A DNA stretch of 64,000 nt from Verrucomicrobiaceae bacterium (lineage in GTDB: Bacteria > Verrucomicrobiota > Verrucomicrobiia > Verrucomicrobiales > Verrucomicrobiaceae). Positions 1 to 7,993 of this stretch are shown here, piece by piece. The DNA lies in the NCBI GenBank assembly GCA_027486585.1, contig JAIXOU010000100.1:124001-188000 (forward strand), read 5' to 3'. Under the pieces are notes generated by a model. That model was not told the origin of the DNA, made no database searches, and saw only the letters and a program-made list of their open reading frames with translations. Positions within the stretch are counted from its first letter, which is position 1, and every line of letters begins with the position of its first letter. A program made the position numbers and the translations under genes.

Positions 1-270
1 AATCGGCATGAAGGGGCCATCTATGAGGGTGATGATCTCACCCAAGGTAACGCGCGCGGCCGATTTGTGAAATTGGTAGCCGCCGCCAACGCCCCGCTTG
101 CTTTTTAGCAGTCCGCCGTTTTTTAAAGTGAGTAGAATCTGCTCTAAAAACTTCAGGGGAATCCGCTCGCTTGCTGCGATGTCTTGGATCGCAAAAGTAG
201 GGATGTCTGGAGATCGTGCCATCGCTAGCAGGGCGCGCATTGCATATTCGGCTTTCTTGGAAAGTTTCAT
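1..270 (-). CDS. Rrf2 family transcriptional regulator, partial (C-terminus outside window)
   Basis: Only the first 90 residues lie in the window; the frame is open to the left edge. The protein opens with MKLSKKAEYAMRALLAM, the typical start of Rrf2 regulators (IscR, NsrR, CymR, RirA). A winged helix-turn-helix follows, with IQDIAASERIPLKFLEQIL as the recognition region and a wing containing SKRGVGGGYQF. Rrf2 proteins are dimeric DNA-binding repressors or activators that sense Fe-S status, nitric oxide, iron or cysteine. The cysteine cluster that would separate these subtypes lies beyond the edge, so the ligand cannot be named. A long imperfect palindrome about 65 bases upstream of the ATG is a candidate autoregulatory operator. 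The family call is firm; the specific role is open. Confidence 0.9.
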   Translation of the reverse strand, partial: MKLSKKAEYAMRALLAMARSPDIPTFAIQDIAASERIPLKFLEQILLTLKNGGLLKSKRGVGGGYQFHKSAARVTLGEIITLIDGPFMPI

Positions 271-334
271 GACACCATGCCTTAATCTTTCAGGCGGCGT
301 GATCAAGGGAAGTATTGCGCAGAAGTGATTCTCT

Positions 335-357
335 ATTCAGATCAGGCTAACCTGAAT
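335..357. promoter_or_regulatory. Candidate operator palindrome upstream of the Rrf2 gene
   Basis: A 23-base imperfect inverted repeat with perfect ATTCAG/CTGAAT ends and 18 of 23 positions symmetric. It lies about 65 bases before the Rrf2 start codon. Its length and symmetry fit sites bound by Rrf2 dimers, which commonly regulate their own genes. No matching -35/-10 pair could be assigned with confidence, so the role is inferred. Confidence 0.4.
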
Positions 358-518
358 GCCGTTAAGGAAAGTCTCTGTCCCATCCTAACAAAGCAGAGAT
401 GCGGCTAATCTGATTGAAAGGTTGAACCTTGGTGCTGACTGCGACGGCGGATGATGGGTGCATCCGTAGTTAAATAATCCCAAAAATGAAAAATACAGTG
501 AATGTAACTTAACGGCAT
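356..518. repeat. Pair of 11-bp inverted repeats flanking the Rrf2/HTH intergenic DNA
   Basis: ATGCCGTTAAG at 356-366 is matched by its exact reverse complement CTTAACGGCAT at 508-518. The two arms enclose about 140 bases of non-coding DNA between the Rrf2 gene and the excisionase-like gene. The DNA between them has no transposase or other gene, so this is either chance, two copies of a regulator site in opposite orientation, or the edges of a small non-autonomous element. Confidence 0.25.
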
Positions 519-523
519 TGGGA

Positions 524-1018
524 TTAAGCTGCCTGCGTTAACGGTTCATTGAGCATGGGTTCTACGCGATCTAGAGGTAGGACTTCAAAGCCACCGTTGG
601 AGGTCGGTGAAACGATGACCACGCAGACGGTCAGCGGCTGAGTTCCTGATGTCGTTTGTGAAGCCTGGGCATTGGAAATGGCTCTGGCAATGCTTTTGGC
701 AAGGTCTCGATTATCCGATAAGGTAGATGCTCCCTGACGCTCTCTTTTGCTGAACATAGAAGGAGAATTCACCATGGCCTTGAGGTCGCTGCGGCGAAAG
801 CGCCACCTGCCGCCGATGCGGATGGCTGGCAGCTTGTTGTTCTTGGTGAGGTAATAAATAGTCGGCAGCGGTGCACGCAGGATTTCTGCGGCTTCTTTAG
901 CACTGCATAAATGATCGGTAGGCTTGCGTTGGCCGCTGATCTGGGGGGCGTGGTCGGTAGGGGCGTCTGGGAGTTTCATAGGGGTTTTGATTTGTGCTGC
1001 TTTTTTCACTGGTGACAT
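524..1018 (-). CDS. Helix-turn-helix protein, excisionase (HTH_17/MerR-like) family
   Basis: A 164-residue protein with one recognisable domain at about residues 37-83 (LCSAKEAAEILRAPLPTIYY, then IRIGGRWRFRRSDLKAMV). This is the excisionase-family winged helix, in which the wing RIGGRWRF contacts DNA. The N-terminal 36 residues are basic and proline-rich. The C-terminal 80 residues end in a beta-rich stretch (LTVCVVIVSPTSNGGFEVLP) that I do not recognise. No integrase or phage gene is nearby, so a role as a recombination directionality factor is not supported; many stand-alone proteins of this type are small transcription regulators. The start is the first ATG of the frame. Two perfect palindromes lie about 150-190 bases upstream. 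Confidence 0.75.
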   Translation of the reverse strand: MSPVKKAAQIKTPMKLPDAPTDHAPQISGQRKPTDHLCSAKEAAEILRAPLPTIYYLTKNNKLPAIRIGGRWRFRRSDLKAMVNSPSMFSKRERQGASTLSDNRDLAKSIARAISNAQASQTTSGTQPLTVCVVIVSPTSNGGFEVLPLDRVEPMLNEPLTQAA

Positions 1019-1444
1019 GATTGAGACGACCCCCCAGAGATTGAAAATCTCCGCGAAGTCCTCGAAAGTCGCATCCCCGGACTAACCAAAGAGATGGATG
1101 CATCTGCACTGCAAATCGCGTTGGTTTGATGACTTGGAACCGACTTTTTCATGAATACCATAATTAGGCACTCAATTGAGTCCTTCGGCTATTGGACCAT
1201 GGTCCTATTCCAGCCTCTTTTTAGCTCGTGTGCGCAAGCTGGCTTGGAGTGGAATACTTTAGTAGCGGTCGATTGTGGAAGGAAGATTACCTTCAGCAGA
1301 TGAAGATGAGAAAATGCGTGGTAGGAAATTTTTCCTTACACGTTCATGGAGCCCGTCAGCATCTTTTCATCCTTTGCTCTTCTACCGCGAAGGCTAGCCT
1401 CATCGTTTTCGATAATGCCAAGCGTGCCTAGCCATCTCTGAAAT
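1019..1444. other. Intergenic region without a supported gene
   Basis: This 426-base stretch lies between the stop of the acyl-CoA ligase gene and the start of the HTH gene. Both are on the minus strand, so it should hold the HTH gene's promoter. Reading frames here are short, lack recognisable protein character and have no family resemblance. The only clear structure is the pair of palindromes at 1170-1205. Confidence 0.5.
1170..1205. promoter_or_regulatory. Two adjacent perfect 12-bp palindromes, candidate operator
   Basis: ACTCAATTGAGT at 1170-1181 and GGACCATGGTCC at 1194-1205 are both perfect palindromes, separated by 12 bases and centred about 24 bases apart (a little over two helical turns). 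They sit in the only non-coding DNA upstream of the minus-strand HTH gene. The arrangement suits binding of one or two dimeric regulators. No promoter hexamers were assigned, and the sites differ from each other, so the function is inferred. Confidence 0.35.
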
Positions 1445-2908
1445 TCACAAGCGCTTTAATTTGCCGCTGGCAGTGAGGGGGAGCTCGGTGACGACACTGA
1501 AAATGAGAGGGATCTTGTAGCCAGCGAGTCGTGTGCGGCAATGGGTGCGAATCTCCATGGTGGTGGGAGTGCCTTCGGCGCTAGGAATGTAGCGGGCGAC
1601 CGGGACCTCACCGTAAAGGGGATGCAGCCGGGCTTCGACGATGGAACGCTGAATTTTCGGATGGGAATCGAGCACGGCTTCGACCTCCTCAGGGAAGACT
1701 TTCATACCACCGACATTGATGAGGGTTTTCTTCCGTCCACAGATGAAGATTCGGCCTGCACTGTCGCGTTTGCCGAGGTCTCCCGTGGCAAACCAGCCTT
1801 CGCTATCGACAATGGCGCTGCGTGGCAGCCAGGGGTCAAGGTAGGCATCACACATGCCGGGGCCTTTGAGGCAGATCTCGCCGGGCTCGCCAGTGGCGGG
1901 CTCATGACCGCTTTCATCTTTCAAAAGGGCTTCGTAGGCAGGTAGAGGTAGGCCAAGGGCTTCGGGAGCTTCCTGAGCCCCTGTAAGATTCATGATGGGC
2001 AGGCCGAGCTCGATGATCCCCAGTCCCTGAACAAGATCACGGCCAAAGCGGGCCTGGAACTTCTGTGCTGTCGCGGCGTCGAGCGCTGCGGCGGTGGCGA
2101 CGGCTAGGCGAAGGGTGGTCCATTGCGCGACATCGGGCGCCTCCACGAGCTGGCGGTAATGCACAGGGCTGCCATACATGACGGTGGCTTTTTGCTCAGC
2201 TCCTGCACGCAGTAGATCCTCGCCAAGGTGGGTTTCCTCGATGATCGTGGTGGCTCCGTGATAAAGGTAGAGCACGATGGAAACGGCGAAGTGATGGGCC
2301 ATGGGCAGCACCCAGAGGACGCGGTCGCTAGGTCCAATTTGCAGTCCAGCATTAGCGGCGGTGATGCGGTCTAACAGGGAGGAATGCGAGAGAAGCACGC
2401 CTTTGGATTTCCCCGTGGTGCCTGAGCTGAAGCGGATGAAAGCTGGGTTCAACGCTTCAAATTCGCCGCGCGGAAAGGCGGTCTCGGATTCGGGGAGTCG
2501 GAAGATGAAAACGTTTTGGCCATTGAGCTCGAAGCTTCCGACTTTCAGGGCTTCGGCTGGAACCCATGTAGCGGCGGATTCGATGACTAGGATGGCATCC
2601 AAAGAGGTGCGCTTGAGCAGCTCATGCCGCTCTTCATCGGCGAGTTCATCTGGGATTGGGACGAAACAGCCACCAGCGGCAAGTGTGGCCAGAGCGAGCG
2701 GTACATAGTCGAGGCAGCTCGGGAAATGTACGCCGATGCGGAGTCGATCCGTCCGTCCTGGGCCAAGGTGAAGAACGGATCTCAGTGTTTCGGCAATGGC
2801 GTCGCTGCGCTGAAATAGTTCCTGATAGCTAAGGCTGCGTTCTTTTTGTACCAGAGCGATGGCTTCTGGCTTGGCGCGCTCACGGATGGCTTCGACAATG
2901 CTAAACAT
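1445..2908 (-). CDS. AMP-dependent acyl-CoA synthetase/ligase (ANL superfamily)
   Basis: A 487-residue adenylate-forming enzyme that would activate a carboxylic acid with ATP and transfer it to CoA or another thiol. The P-loop-like motif RFSSGTTGKSKG is at about residues 159-170, the hinge region reads GWFATGDLGKRDSAGRIFI, the A8-type motif is GRKKTLINVGGMKVFPEEVE, and the catalytic lysine of the mobile C-terminal domain is K483 in TASGKLKRL. The length fits medium- or long-chain fatty-acyl ligases and o-succinylbenzoate ligases; the substrate cannot be read from sequence. It starts 9 bases after the PagL-like gene and is probably co-transcribed with it. That hints at fatty-acid or lipid handling, but this is inference. 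Confidence 0.88.
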   Translation of the reverse strand: MFSIVEAIRERAKPEAIALVQKERSLSYQELFQRSDAIAETLRSVLHLGPGRTDRLRIGVHFPSCLDYVPLALATLAAGGCFVPIPDELADEERHELLKRTSLDAILVIESAATWVPAEALKVGSFELNGQNVFIFRLPESETAFPRGEFEALNPAFIRFSSGTTGKSKGVLLSHSSLLDRITAANAGLQIGPSDRVLWVLPMAHHFAVSIVLYLYHGATTIIEETHLGEDLLRAGAEQKATVMYGSPVHYRQLVEAPDVAQWTTLRLAVATAAALDAATAQKFQARFGRDLVQGLGIIELGLPIMNLTGAQEAPEALGLPLPAYEALLKDESGHEPATGEPGEICLKGPGMCDAYLDPWLPRSAIVDSEGWFATGDLGKRDSAGRIFICGRKKTLINVGGMKVFPEEVEAVLDSHPKIQRSIVEARLHPLYGEVPVARYIPSAEGTPTTMEIRTHCRTRLAGYKIPLIFSVVTELPLTASGKLKRL

Positions 2909-2917
2909 AGTATGGAC

Positions 2918-3532
2918 TTAAAAGGCCCAGGACATGCCCGTGGTGAAACCGAGAGAATTCACGCCGGGATTGGGGTTAGTGGCACCACCATTGGAAAGAT
3001 GCTGGAACATGGCACCGACACGAATTTGCAGGTGGTCATTGATGGCGTGGGCTACTCCAACTGTGCCGAACCAGTTCAGAGTCAGGTCCCGCCCCTGACC
3101 ACCGGTCACGCCTTGGGAGTCGATCAGGCCAATGCCACCGCCAATGCCACCAAAGAGGGACCAAGTGCCGGCCGCATTCCACCACTCGATACTCGGTGCG
3201 CCCATGAGGCCGAAGTAATGATTCTCAGGACCCGTTTCCACCCATTGAGCCAAGAGGGAAAGTCGATTGCGCACGATCAGCTTGGAGCCGCTGGCGAAGT
3301 CGTAACCGATGACGCGTGGGCCGCGGTAAGTGAGCATCACGGGCAACATGCCGTAATCCTGAGTGGTGCTTCCGCCGACTTTCCAGAGATAACCTGCTTC
3401 CAGATCCACGTAGCGTTGATCCCAGGGCTTCACTGTGGGTGAAAGCACGGGTGAAGTGACGGCTTTACTATCCTGCGCACTCACTGAAGAGATGGCTAGG
3501 AGAGTGATGAGGGCTGTGAGTGGGCGGATCAT
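2918..3532 (-). CDS. PagL-like lipid A deacylase / acyloxyacyl hydrolase family outer-membrane protein
   Basis: A 204-residue protein with a cleavable signal peptide (MIRPLTALITLLAISSVSA) followed by alternating amphipathic strands and a C-terminal aromatic residue, as in small outer-membrane beta barrels. The C-terminal segment FQHLSNGG...NPGVNS matches the PagL active-site region: His178 and Ser180 occupy the catalytic His and Ser positions. The third catalytic position, Glu in the Pseudomonas enzyme 14 residues after the His, is Asn192 here. PagL removes the 3-O acyl chain of lipid A. With the Glu replaced, activity is uncertain and the protein may be a structural relative. It lies 28 bases after the topoisomerase gene and 9 before the acyl ligase. 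Confidence 0.72.
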   Translation of the reverse strand: MIRPLTALITLLAISSVSAQDSKAVTSPVLSPTVKPWDQRYVDLEAGYLWKVGGSTTQDYGMLPVMLTYRGPRVIGYDFASGSKLIVRNRLSLLAQWVETGPENHYFGLMGAPSIEWWNAAGTWSLFGGIGGGIGLIDSQGVTGGQGRDLTLNWFGTVGVAHAINDHLQIRVGAMFQHLSNGGATNPNPGVNSLGFTTGMSWAF

Positions 3533-3560
3533 GATTAGGAGGCGTGAAGGATGAGTTAAA

Positions 3561-5480
3561 CTACGCAGCTGCGGCTAAGGCTTTGTCTTCTTCCGTGAAG
3601 TCGAGTTCCTTCTCGATGCGCAGATTGTCCACGATGAACATTTGGCGATCAGGGGTGTTTTTGCCCATGTAACGGGTCAAAATTTCCTTGATGCTGCTGT
3701 GATGCTTGTTGTGTTCTTCATCGCTGCTGTGCTGGAGGGGCATCTCGATACGAATCAGGCGCATTTTGGGTCCGATGAAGTGCTTGAACTCATCCGGTGA
3801 GATTTCACCCAGACCTTTAAAGCGAGTGATCTCCGCGTTCTTGCCACACTTGTGCATGGCGCGCTGGCGGTCTTCGTCGCTGTAGCAGTAGAAGGTTTCC
3901 TTCTTATTGCGCACACGGAAGAGTGGCGTCTGAAGGATGTAGAGGTGGCCTGCGCGGACGATCTCGGGAAAGAACTGCAGGAAATACGTCATGATCAGCA
4001 GACGGATGTGCATGCCGTCCACATCGGCATCAGTCGCTAGGACGATTTTGTTGTAGCGCAGTTCCTCGATATTTTCATCAATCTGTAGGGCATTGGCCAG
4101 GAGGTAAAACTCCTCGTTCTCATAAACGATCTTCCGGCTGAGACCAAAGCAGTTGAGGGGTTTTCCCCGCAGGGAGAAGACGCCTTGGGTATTCACATCT
4201 CGGCTCTTCGTGATGCTGCCCGAGGCGCTGTCACCTTCGGTGATGAAGAGGGTGCTTTCTTCACGCTGCTTGTCTTTGGTGTCGAAGTGGATGCGGCAGT
4301 CACGCAGCTTTTTATTATGGACCTTGGCCTTGCGGGCAGATTCACGGGCCGCTTTCTGGATGCCGCTGATCTCTTTGCGCTCTTTCTCGTTGGAGAGGAT
4401 TTTCTCTTGCAGTGATTTGGCGATCTCAGCGTTTTTATGCAGGTAGTTGTCCAGTTCCTTCACCACCGTATTGATGATGTGGGAGCGCAGGTTTCGCCCC
4501 TTGGGCTCCATTTGTGTTGAGCCTAACTTGGTTTTCGTTTGGCTCTCGAAGATAGGTTCTTGAACCTTGACGGAAACCGCGGCGATGATGCCGGTGCGCA
4601 CGTCGCTTGGTTCGAACTGCTTTTTAAAGAAATCGCGGCACTCCTGGACAATGGCCTCGCGGAAAGCGGCCATGTGCGTGCCACCCTGAGTGGTGTGCTG
4701 GCCATTGACGAAGGTGTAGAATTCTTCGCCATAGCCTGTGCCGTGGGTGAAGGCCACCTCGACGTCGGTGCCGTCGATATGAATAACGGGATACAGTGGC
4801 TGCTCTGCAATCTTTGCAGCGATCAGGTCGCGCAGGCCATCTTTGGATTTAAAGGTCTCGCCATTGAGTTTCAGGACGAGGCCTGGGTTGAGCCAGGAGT
4901 AGAAACGCAGCATTTCACGCACGTAATCCAGCTTGTAGTGGAGATCTTCACTGAAGCTTTCTGGGTCAGGCCGGAAGCAGATGCGGGTGCCGTCAGCCTC
5001 CTCGCAGGGCTTGGGTTTACCCATGTCGTATTTCACCAAACCTTGGCTGAACTCGATGGAGCGTGTCTGTTTCTCACGGTAGGCCTGAATTTCAAAAAAG
5101 GTGCTGAGCGCATTGACGGCCTTGATGCCGACGCCGTTTAGACCGACTGACCGCTTGAAGACTTCGCTATCGTATTTGGCCCCGGTATTGATCTGAGCGG
5201 AGCATTCGAGCAGCTTCCCAAGAGGCACGCCGCGTCCATAATCGCGGACGGTGACTTGTTGAGCTTCAGTGATTTCGACCTCGATCAGCTTACCGAAACC
5301 CATGACGTGCTCGTCGATGCAGTTATCGATGACTTCTTTGAGTAAGACGTAAATGCCGTCCTCAGGCTGGGATCCATCCCCAAGTTTGCCGATGTACATC
5401 CCAGGGCGGAGCCGGATGTGCTCCCGCCAATCGAGGGACTTGATGCTGTCTTCGGTGTAATTGTGGGCAGGAGTGGACAT
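3561..5480 (-). CDS. Type IIA DNA topoisomerase subunit B (topoisomerase IV / gyrase B type)
   Basis: The ATP-hydrolysing subunit of a DNA gyrase or topoisomerase IV. The GHKL ATPase domain shows LRPGMYIG and EVIDNCIDE (catalytic Glu49, Mg-binding Asn53), then GRGVPLG and [14 protein letters not shown]. The TOPRIM domain has [12 protein letters not shown] and [13 protein letters not shown], and the C-terminal end contains [13 protein letters not shown]. At 639 residues it has the ParE-like length and lacks the long insert of enterobacterial GyrB. The frame extends upstream to a GTG at 5564, but the ATG at 5480 ([16 protein letters not shown]) matches the family N-terminus and was chosen. No A subunit is adjacent. 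PagL-like and acyl-ligase genes follow on the same strand. Confidence 0.9.
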   Translation of the reverse strand: MSTPAHNYTEDSIKSLDWREHIRLRPGMYIGKLGDGSQPEDGIYVLLKEVIDNCIDEHVMGFGKLIEVEITEAQQVTVRDYGRGVPLGKLLECSAQINTGAKYDSEVFKRSVGLNGVGIKAVNALSTFFEIQAYREKQTRSIEFSQGLVKYDMGKPKPCEEADGTRICFRPDPESFSEDLHYKLDYVREMLRFYSWLNPGLVLKLNGETFKSKDGLRDLIAAKIAEQPLYPVIHIDGTDVEVAFTHGTGYGEEFYTFVNGQHTTQGGTHMAAFREAIVQECRDFFKKQFEPSDVRTGIIAAVSVKVQEPIFESQTKTKLGSTQMEPKGRNLRSHIINTVVKELDNYLHKNAEIAKSLQEKILSNEKERKEISGIQKAARESARKAKVHNKKLRDCRIHFDTKDKQREESTLFITEGDSASGSITKSRDVNTQGVFSLRGKPLNCFGLSRKIVYENEEFYLLANALQIDENIEELRYNKIVLATDADVDGMHIRLLIMTYFLQFFPEIVRAGHLYILQTPLFRVRNKKETFYCYSDEDRQRAMHKCGKNAEITRFKGLGEISPDEFKHFIGPKMRLIRIEMPLQHSSDEEHNKHHSSIKEILTRYMGKNTPDRQMFIVDNLRIEKELDFTEEDKALAAAA

Positions 5481-5569
5481 AGGACGTGAGCGAGTGACGA
5501 AAAGTGACGTTCTCTTCGGATAGGAGGGAATGCCCTGTGAGTCAAATTCGCGGTTAGTGTTCACCTGCG

Positions 5570-5603
5570 AAAAGAAACACCCCGTCCGAAGGCTCGGATG
5601 GGG
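5570..5603 (-). terminator. Rho-independent terminator after the small membrane protein gene
   Basis: On the minus strand a 10-base-pair GC-rich stem (arms 5594-5603 and 5580-5589, one G-T pair) closes a four-base loop and is followed by the T-rich run GTGTTTCTTTT. It lies just after the stop of the DUF5362-like gene and before the topoisomerase gene, so it should separate the two transcription units. Confidence 0.7.
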
Positions 5604-5635
5604 TGAAAAGGCAGGCTGAGAATGGCAAGACTTGG

Positions 5636-6154
5636 CTATTTGGGCATGCTACCACCAGCAGCCATGGCACTGAATGTAAACACTGCGACTCCTACCATGA
5701 CAACGATATAAACGACGATCATGATGATCGCCATGATGCCAACAAACTTCCAGAAACCGCGCTGCTGATTGAGGGCTTCCTCAAGATCTGCGTTGCTGCC
5801 AGACTTGACCAATTTACCGATGCTGGTGCCATATTTCCAGATTTTGATGGCGGGGAACATGTACAGTACCGCCAAGAAAATGTACAGAACCGCGATTCCT
5901 GTCATGAATCCGGTAGGCATACCAGGATTGGCTTGCGCCATGACATTGCCCATTGTTGCGCCACCGAGTAGCATGGCTGCTGCTGCTAATGACATGAAGA
6001 TAACGCCGATCCAGAGTAAGACGCCCATAAAACGCACCCAGGGCTTGGTGCGTTTGAGTTGATTGATGACGCCTGCGGAGACAGACTCAACGGAGGTGCC
6101 ACTGGTGCTGCCAAAGAGATTGGCGGCGGGAGATGAGTAGGGATTGCTTTCCAT
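5636..6154 (-). CDS. Small integral membrane protein, DUF5362-like
   Basis: A 172-residue membrane protein. The cytoplasmic-looking N-terminus ([15 protein letters not shown]) is followed by four hydrophobic segments at roughly residues 42-68, 82-103 and 135-165, the last long enough for a hairpin. A soluble loop, [20 protein letters not shown], connects them. The layout and the N-terminal NPYSSP signature resemble the DUF5362 family, whose function is unknown. It is transcribed divergently from the RDD operon across 122 bases and ends at a strong terminator, so it is probably monocistronic. Confidence 0.6.
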   Translation of the reverse strand: MESNPYSSPAANLFGSTSGTSVESVSAGVINQLKRTKPWVRFMGVLLWIGVIFMSLAAAAMLLGGATMGNVMAQANPGMPTGFMTGIAVLYIFLAVLYMFPAIKIWKYGTSIGKLVKSGSNADLEEALNQQRGFWKFVGIMAIIMIVVYIVVMVGVAVFTFSAMAAGGSMPK

Positions 6155-6276
6155 AGAGTGGATCTTTTTAGGGTTGATTCAGTGTTGGATCAGAAAAACA
6201 ATCGTAACCGATGCAGTTGTCGATTGTCAAAATGAATCGCGGGCGCTTCATTTCCTGATCTGATCGCCTTCTTTTC

Positions 6277-7008
6277 ATGCCCACTGCGCTTGCCGACACT
6301 TTAGAATCTGTAGAACTCGCTGATGGGGTGCAGATTCATCTGCGCGTCGCGGGGCCTGCTGCACGCAGCGTGGCTTGGCTGATCGACGTGCTGATTTTTG
6401 TGGCGGTCATTTTCATCGTTAGCATGGGGATCAATCTCCTCAGTGACTTGTTGATCGGTGAGCAGGTTGGGCAGGGTCTGCTGCTGCTGGCGCTGTTTCT
6501 ATTAAACTGGTTTTACAATGTGTTCTTCGAAATGTCAGGAAAGGCCGCGACGCCTGGCCAGCGGCACATGGGGCTGAAGGTCGTGAGTGTCAGTGGTGGT
6601 CCCGTGCGGCTGCCGCAGTCGATGATTCGCAATATCCTGCGTGTGGTCGATTTCATGCCTGGAGCCTACCTTTTTGGTCTGACCTGCTGCCTTTGCACGA
6701 GTCGTTTTCAAAGGCTGGGTGATCTGGTGGCTGATACAGTGGTGGTCTACGCAGATAAACCTCAGCACGAGGGCGTGGCGATGAAGGTCAATGCGGATCC
6801 GCTGCCGCCGCCCTTGCCGCTCAATCGTGAAGAGCAGGCGGCGATGCTGCAGTTTTTAGAGCGTTCACCCCGCTGGTCAGATGCTCGCAAAATGGAGTTA
6901 AGTGATGTTTTAGAACCACTGACGAAGCGTCGTGGCATGGGCGGTCTATTAGACACGGTGCGCATGGCGCTCTGGCTGCAAACCGGAGGAGGCGGTCGGG
7001 GGCGCTAG
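6277..7008 (+). CDS. RDD family membrane protein
   Basis: A 243-residue protein with the RDD domain: Arg30 and Asp37 (RSVAWLID) start the first membrane helix, a second helix follows around residues 65-85, and GKAATPGQRHMGLKVVSV connects to a third hydrophobic segment (GAYLFGLTCCLC). The C-terminal tail of about 80 residues (EEQAAMLQFLERSPRWSDAR...) is soluble and typical of RDD proteins encoded next to SpoIIM and MoxR genes. RDD proteins are poorly understood and have been linked to ion transport in some bacteria. It is the first gene of a compact five-gene operon, 16 bases before the SpoIIM-like gene, so a role with the MoxR/DUF58 proteins is more likely than independent transport. Confidence 0.88.
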   Translation: MPTALADTLESVELADGVQIHLRVAGPAARSVAWLIDVLIFVAVIFIVSMGINLLSDLLIGEQVGQGLLLLALFLLNWFYNVFFEMSGKAATPGQRHMGLKVVSVSGGPVRLPQSMIRNILRVVDFMPGAYLFGLTCCLCTSRFQRLGDLVADTVVVYADKPQHEGVAMKVNADPLPPPLPLNREEQAAMLQFLERSPRWSDARKMELSDVLEPLTKRRGMGGLLDTVRMALWLQTGGGGRGR

Positions 7009-7024
7009 CGCTTGATTCATCAGC

Positions 7025-7993
7025 ATGACTCCGAAGCAGTTTGAAAACGATCATGGTCAGTCTTGGCAGCGCCTGGAAGGGATGATCGAGCAGGTGGAAA
7101 AGGGAAAGCCGGTGCTGAATGTCGATGAAATGCCAACTCTGTTTCGGCAGGTCTGTCATGATCTAAGTCTGGCGCAGCATCGCATGTTTGGGCGAGTCAT
7201 CGTAGAGCGCCTGAATGCGTTGGCCATTTCTGGTTTCCGAGTATTGGAGCGCCGATCCTCTGGTGGCTGGGAGCGTCTGTGGCAGATGATGATGCAGGAT
7301 TTTCCGCGTGCAGTGCGGGCAGAGTCACGGCTGTTTTGGTTTTGCAGTGCGGTCTTTTGGTTGCCGTTTTTGGCCTTTGTCATCATCACGCCATTTGATC
7401 CACAGTGGACCATGAGCATACTCGGCACAGAGGGCATGATGAGCATGGAGGGCATGTATGGAGAGGGCACCGATCCGCGGGAGTTCATGCGTGAGGAGTA
7501 TGGTTCAGACTTCGGCATGTTTGCCTTCTACATTTGGAATAATGTCAGCATCAATCTGCGCACATTTGCGGGTGGCTTGCTGGGTGGAGTCGGCAGTCTG
7601 GTGATCCTGCTTTTTAATGGCGCACACATTGGCGCAGCCACAGCTTATGTGAATCACGCCTGTAATCCCCAGACGTTTTATTGCTTTGTCGTGGGTCATG
7701 GAGCGCCTGAATTGTTGGGCATTGTCATCAGTGGCACTGCGGGCATGCGTTTGGGATTGAGCCTAGTCAAGCCGGGGTCTTATGATCGGAAGACAGCGCT
7801 GGTTCTTGGCGGTAGAAAAGCCATGACCCTCATCACCGGCGCGGCTTTGATGACTGCCTTTGCGGCGATTCTTGAGGGCTTTTGGTCCGCCACGCCGATG
7901 GAACCCTGGATTAAATACACCTTTGGTGCCTGCATGTGGACTGCGACCATTGGTTACCTGGTTTTCTGCGGAAGGGAGCGTCATGAAGCTTGA
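7025..7993 (+). CDS. Stage II sporulation protein M (SpoIIM/DUF95) family membrane protein
   Basis: A 322-residue protein with a soluble helical N-terminus of about 100 residues and five or so membrane segments (SRLFWFCSAVFWLPFLAFVI, then WNNVSINLRTFAGGLLGGVG, and HGAPELLGIVISGTAGMRLG). The NVSINLRTFAGG and HGxPEL blocks are hallmarks of the SpoIIM family. In Bacillus, SpoIIM acts with SpoIID/SpoIIP in engulfment. This organism type does not sporulate, and outside Firmicutes the family occurs with MoxR, DUF58 and DUF4129 genes as here, with unknown function. Its stop codon overlaps the start of the next gene, indicating translational coupling. Confidence 0.88.
   Translation: MTPKQFENDHGQSWQRLEGMIEQVEKGKPVLNVDEMPTLFRQVCHDLSLAQHRMFGRVIVERLNALAISGFRVLERRSSGGWERLWQMMMQDFPRAVRAESRLFWFCSAVFWLPFLAFVIITPFDPQWTMSILGTEGMMSMEGMYGEGTDPREFMREEYGSDFGMFAFYIWNNVSINLRTFAGGLLGGVGSLVILLFNGAHIGAATAYVNHACNPQTFYCFVVGHGAPELLGIVISGTAGMRLGLSLVKPGSYDRKTALVLGGRKAMTLITGAALMTAFAAILEGFWSATPMEPWIKYTFGACMWTATIGYLVFCGRERHEA

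Noticed and set aside
1228-1431. 67-codon open frame in the gap before the acyl-CoA ligase
   Set aside because: No protein-like pattern, no family and no credible start context; the gap is better read as non-coding.
5481-5564. N-terminal extension of the topoisomerase from a GTG
   Set aside because: The extra 28 residues have no counterpart in GyrB/ParE, and the ATG at 5480 gives the normal family start.
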